Shown here: positions 5,316-8,272 of the stretch, piece by piece
Numbering within the stretch: position 1 is the first letter of the stretch
How the letters are laid out: every line of letters begins with the position of its first letter
Source: an uncultured Planctomycetaceae bacterium
GTDB taxonomy: Bacteria > Planctomycetota > Planctomycetia > Pirellulales > Pirellulaceae
Length of the DNA: 8,272 nt
Direction: 5' to 3'
NCBI GenBank assembly: GCA_903927685.1
Contig: CAIYOB010000668.1
Coordinates: forward strand, 1-8,272
Notes under the pieces: model-generated
Told to the model about the DNA's origin: nothing
The model's input: only the letters and a program-made list of their open reading frames with translations
The model's database searches: none
Translations under genes and position numbers: made by a program

Positions 5316-6950
5316 ATGCAATTTGGTTATCGAATCATCGGGTTTGCGCTCGCCGGCCTGCTGGCGGCGATCGGCATCGCCCGGCTGAACGCCGCCGAAT
5401 CCGCTGACCGGCCCGGGCGACTGAATGTTCTGTTCCTCGCCGTGGACGACTTGCGGCCGGAGTTGGGCTGCTACGGCGCGAGCCACATCGTCAGTCCGCG
5501 GATCGATCGGCTGGCGGCCCGGGGCGTGCGTTTCGACCGGGCTTACTGCCAATACGCCATCTGCGGCCCGTCGCGGGCGAGCTTGCTGACCGGCTTGCGG
5601 CCGGACACGCTGAAGATCGAGCACATCGACACGTTTTTCCGCGACACCGTGCCGGACGTCGTCACTCTGCCGCAGCAGTTCCGCACGCACGGCTACACGA
5701 CGGTGTATGCCGGCAAGGTCTTTCACGCGGGGCAGACGGACGATGCGCGGTCCTGGAGCCGTCCGGCGGTTCGGATCGCCGCACGGCCCGGCGCCGGGGC
5801 GGGGGAGTATCAGGTGCCCGACAACCGGGCCGTCGTCCAACGTCGGCGCGACGAGGCGCTCGCCCGTTTCGGCCCCGGAACCGATCTGGTGGGCTTGGCA
5901 TGCGGCCCGGCGGTCGAGGCGGCCGACGCGCCGGACGACGCCTACGCGGACGGTCGAATCACCGCGTCGGCGCTGGCCACGCTGCGGGAAATCAAGGATC
6001 AGCCGTTCTTCCTCGCGGTGGGTTGGCACAAGCCGCATCTGCCTTTCGTGGCGCCGAAGCGATACTTCGATCTCTACGACCCGCAGCGACTGCCGCTGTG
6101 TCCGCTGCAGGTCCCGCCGCAAGGAGCACCGGCGATCGCCGTGCATCGTTCGTTCGAACTGCGGACTCGCGCCGGCGTGCCGACCCGCGGACCGATTGAC
6201 GAAGCCACCTCGCGCCGGCTGCTGCATGGGTATGCGGCTTGCGTCAGTTTCATCGATGCCCAGGTGGGCCGGATCCTGGATGAACTCGACGCGTTGGGCC
6301 TGACCGACCGCACTGTCGTCGTGTTCTGGGGCGACCACGGCTGGCACTTGGGCGAGTACGGGATCTGGGGCAAGGCCACGAATTACGAGGTCGCCACGCG
6401 AGTGCCTCTGATCGTCGCCGCGCCGGGCGCCGCCGGCAACGGCCACGGCACGCGGGCCTTGGCCGAGTTCGTCGATGTGTACCCGACGTTGTGCGAACTC
6501 GCAGGTCTGCCGCGGCCGACGCATCTGGAAGGGGCCAGCTTGGTCTCCGTGTTGGAGAACCCGGCGGCCACGGTCAAGACGGTAGCGCGGAGCCAGTTCC
6601 CCGCGCCCGCGTTGCGCGAATGGGCGGCCCGCCCACTCTCGCCAGCCATGCGGCAGACGTTTTTCGGCCCGCTGATGGAGGATACCGAAGCCACACTCGC
6701 ACGCGAACACGGGGATCGCTGGGACCCGGCCGTTTTCGCCCGGGACGTGATGGGCTACAGTATGCGGACCGACCGGTATCGGTGCACGTTGTGGGTCGAT
6801 CGTCGGCACCCGAAGTCCGAGCCCTACGCCGTCGAGCTGTACGACCACGATTCCGATCCCCACGAGACCGTCAACCTCGCCAACCGGCCGGAGCATTTTG
6901 CGACCATTGCCGAGCTGCGACAGAAACTCGAGCAAGGCGATGGTCGATGA
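5316..6950 (+). CDS. Exported iduronate-2-sulfatase-like sulfatase
   Basis: A 544-residue type I sulfatase that hydrolyses sulfate esters, probably on a sulfated glycan, in the periplasm. The signal peptide spans about residues 1-27 (hydrophobic FALAGLLAAIGIA, then NAAES). Active-site elements appear in order: AVDDLRPELGCYG with metal-binding D44/D45; CGPSR with C83, the cysteine converted to formylglycine by an anaerobic or FGE-type maturase encoded elsewhere; YAGKVFH with K134 and H137; GWHKPHLPF with H241; FWGDHGWHLGE with metal-binding D340/H341; and GKATNYEVATRVP with K353. The set and spacing match the human iduronate-2-sulfatase subfamily (D45, D46, C84, K135, H229, D334, H335, K347 there) rather than classical arylsulfatases. 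The C-terminal domain includes ELYDHDSDPHETVNLA. Length fits the subfamily. All catalytic residues are present, so it should be active once matured. Iduronate specificity is not implied: environmental relatives act on many glycans. The next gene starts 39 bases downstream. Confidence 0.95.
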   Translation: MQFGYRIIGFALAGLLAAIGIARLNAAESADRPGRLNVLFLAVDDLRPELGCYGASHIVSPRIDRLAARGVRFDRAYCQYAICGPSRASLLTGLRPDTLKIEHIDTFFRDTVPDVVTLPQQFRTHGYTTVYAGKVFHAGQTDDARSWSRPAVRIAARPGAGAGEYQVPDNRAVVQRRRDEALARFGPGTDLVGLACGPAVEAADAPDDAYADGRITASALATLREIKDQPFFLAVGWHKPHLPFVAPKRYFDLYDPQRLPLCPLQVPPQGAPAIAVHRSFELRTRAGVPTRGPIDEATSRRLLHGYAACVSFIDAQVGRILDELDALGLTDRTVVVFWGDHGWHLGEYGIWGKATNYEVATRVPLIVAAPGAAGNGHGTRALAEFVDVYPTLCELAGLPRPTHLEGASLVSVLENPAATVKTVARSQFPAPALREWAARPLSPAMRQTFFGPLMEDTEATLAREHGDRWDPAVFARDVMGYSMRTDRYRCTLWVDRRHPKSEPYAVELYDHDSDPHETVNLANRPEHFATIAELRQKLEQGDGR

Positions 6951-6989
6951 GAATGCACGCGGCGTCCAAGACCTCCCGGAGACCTGACG

Positions 6990-8272
6990 ATGAATTCGCT
7001 GAGAAGATCTCTCTTCGCCCTGGGCACGATCGTGGTTCTGGTTGGATTGGCGCGGCCAATTCGGGTATCCGCGGCAGGCCAAGACGGGCATGCGGTTCTG
7101 GAGATGGCTGGCGTGCCTGGAGGCTTGGTCGTCCACTTGGGTTGCGGCGACGGGCGTCTGACCGTGGCGTTATGCGGCAATTCCGCGTTTGTCGTGCACG
7201 GGCTCGATGCCGATTCCACGAACGTGGATCGGGCTCGGCAGACGATCCGGGAGACGGTCCTGCAGGGACCCGTGTCCGTTGAGCGCTGGACCGATCCCAC
7301 ACGGCTGCCGTATGCCGAGAACCTGGTGAACCTGTTGGTGGCCGAGGACTTGGGCCGGGTGCCCATGTCGGAGGTTTTGCGGGTACTCGCTCCGCGCGGA
7401 GTGGCGTGCGTTGGGAAGGACGGCCACTGGACCAAGACCGTCAAGCCTTGGCCGGCGGACATGGATGAGTGGACCCACTGGATGCACGCGCCGGACGGTA
7501 ACCCGGTATCGCGCGATCGGCTGGTCGGCCCGCCGCGTCAGACCCAGTGGATCGACGGGCTGCCCTATTCCAAGAAGCATTGGGGGCCGCGTACCACGGC
7601 GATGGTGACTGCAGGCGGCCGGTTATTCACGATCGAAGACGATACACCCTCGACGCTGTTCAACGTCGCCGATCATTGGGTGCTGGTTGCACGGGATGCA
7701 TTCAACGGCATCGTCCTGTGGCGGCGCGAGTTGCCCCGCTGGGCCAGCGGCGTGTGGACGGCGACGCGGAAGAAAGATGTGGCCGAACCGCCGCCGACCG
7801 GCCTGCTCCTGGGCGCGTATGGCGAGCAGACCGGCGCTCAGGGCGGGCGCGAAGCGATGGAGACGATGGTCGCCACGAGCCGGCATCTGTTCCTGCCGCT
7901 GGCCGCGGACGAGCCGCTCTCCATGCTCGATGCGGCGACGGGAGATGTCCTCCAGACGTACGCCGGAACGTCGCCGCCGCAACAGGTCCTCCTGACCGGC
8001 AGCCTGTTGCTGATCGGTTCGGGTCAGCAGATCGCGGCCGTCGATCCGGAAACCGGTCGGACGAAGTGGCAGGCTCCGGGCAAGGCCCTGGCGGCAGAAG
8101 CCGACCGCGGTTATGTGCTCCGCGCGGGTGGCGACAAGCTGGCTTGTCTGGATCTCCAAGACGGGCAGACGCGCTGGGAAATTGCCTACGAGCAAGCCGC
8201 TCAGACGCTGGGGGTGAAAAAGCCTGCCGCGGGCAAGGCCGGATTCACCGGAGCGCTGCAGGTCGGCGTGGG
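6990..8272 (+). CDS. Exported SAM-methyltransferase-like / PQQ-type beta-propeller fusion protein (3' end outside window)
   Basis: Frame 3 is open from ATG 6990 to the window end, giving 427 residues with no stop. GGAG at 6978-6981 serves as Shine-Dalgarno sequence, 8 bases upstream. Residues 1-29 form a Sec signal peptide (SLFALGTIVVLVGLA, then VSAAG). Residues about 45-141 look like a class I methyltransferase fold: motif I VVHLGCGDGRL (47-57), acidic strand end HGLDAD (70-75), NLLVAEDLG (114-122) and EVLRVLAPRGVACVG (128-142). A linker, KPWPADMDEWTHWMH (152-166), leads into a beta-propeller with repeated PQQ-type blade ends: DAFNGIVLW (236-244), DAATGDVLQ (314-322), DPETGRTKW (352-360) and DLQDGQTRW (388-396). 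Only the first blades are in the window. I recognise the architecture from planctomycetes, where its job is not established. The methyltransferase half lies behind a signal peptide, where SAM is not expected, so it may be a binding module. Its position suggests co-transcription with the sulfatase. Confidence 0.88.
   Translation, partial: MNSLRRSLFALGTIVVLVGLARPIRVSAAGQDGHAVLEMAGVPGGLVVHLGCGDGRLTVALCGNSAFVVHGLDADSTNVDRARQTIRETVLQGPVSVERWTDPTRLPYAENLVNLLVAEDLGRVPMSEVLRVLAPRGVACVGKDGHWTKTVKPWPADMDEWTHWMHAPDGNPVSRDRLVGPPRQTQWIDGLPYSKKHWGPRTTAMVTAGGRLFTIEDDTPSTLFNVADHWVLVARDAFNGIVLWRRELPRWASGVWTATRKKDVAEPPPTGLLLGAYGEQTGAQGGREAMETMVATSRHLFLPLAADEPLSMLDAATGDVLQTYAGTSPPQQVLLTGSLLLIGSGQQIAAVDPETGRTKWQAPGKALAAEADRGYVLRAGGDKLACLDLQDGQTRWEIAYEQAAQTLGVKKPAAGKAGFTGALQVGV

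Noticed and set aside
5250..7136. A 628-codon open frame on the - strand opposite the intact sulfatase
   Set aside because: It is the antisense shadow of a strongly supported sulfatase with full catalytic motifs. Its translation is rich in Arg, Gln and Pro with no domain, and it is explained by high GC in codon position 3.

Overview
The window reads as chromosomal DNA of a high-GC planctomycete, probably of the Pirellula/Rhodopirellula kind. This is inferred from gene content: two type I sulfatases with CxPSR formylglycine sites, and an exported protein that joins a methyltransferase-like domain to a PQQ-type beta-propeller, an architecture I associate with planctomycetes. No rRNA or other phylogenetic marker is present, so the assignment is not proven.

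Left part (1-1576, + strand). This is a decaying polysaccharide-degradation locus. It starts with the C-terminal end of a probable glycoside hydrolase (1-213). A short frameshifted remnant follows (230-432), whose last stop codon overlaps the start of the next gene as ATGA. That gene is a secreted arylsulfatase (429-1576), which is broken. Its N-terminal third, with the catalytic cysteine, and its C-terminal half, with SDNG and GKATTYEGG, lie in different frames. Roughly 100-150 residues are missing at the junction near 855-865.

Middle part (1662-4053, all - strand). Four small accessory genes interrupt the catabolic theme. They are an actinobacterial-looking alpha/beta hydrolase (1662-2456), a HEAT-like hypothetical protein (2778-3320), a probable antitoxin (3372-3587) and a PIN-domain VapC-like toxin (3565-4053). 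The toxin is transcribed first and overlaps the antitoxin by 23 bases. The HEAT-like gene follows 51 bases after the antitoxin and may share its transcript.

Gap (4054-5315). I see no believable gene in about 1.26 kb. The stretch holds several inverted repeats. The strongest are a 25-bp-arm hairpin at 5166-5223 and a GC-rich hairpin at 5055-5097. It looks like a landing zone for palindromic repeats plus decayed sequence, though a structured RNA is not excluded.

Right part (5316-8272, + strand). An intact iduronate-2-sulfatase-like gene has a strong Shine-Dalgarno sequence. The exported methyltransferase-like/PQQ-propeller gene follows 39 bases later and runs off the window. These two probably form an operon for using sulfated glycans in the periplasm. 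The exported SAM-type fold joined to a propeller is the most biologically puzzling object here.
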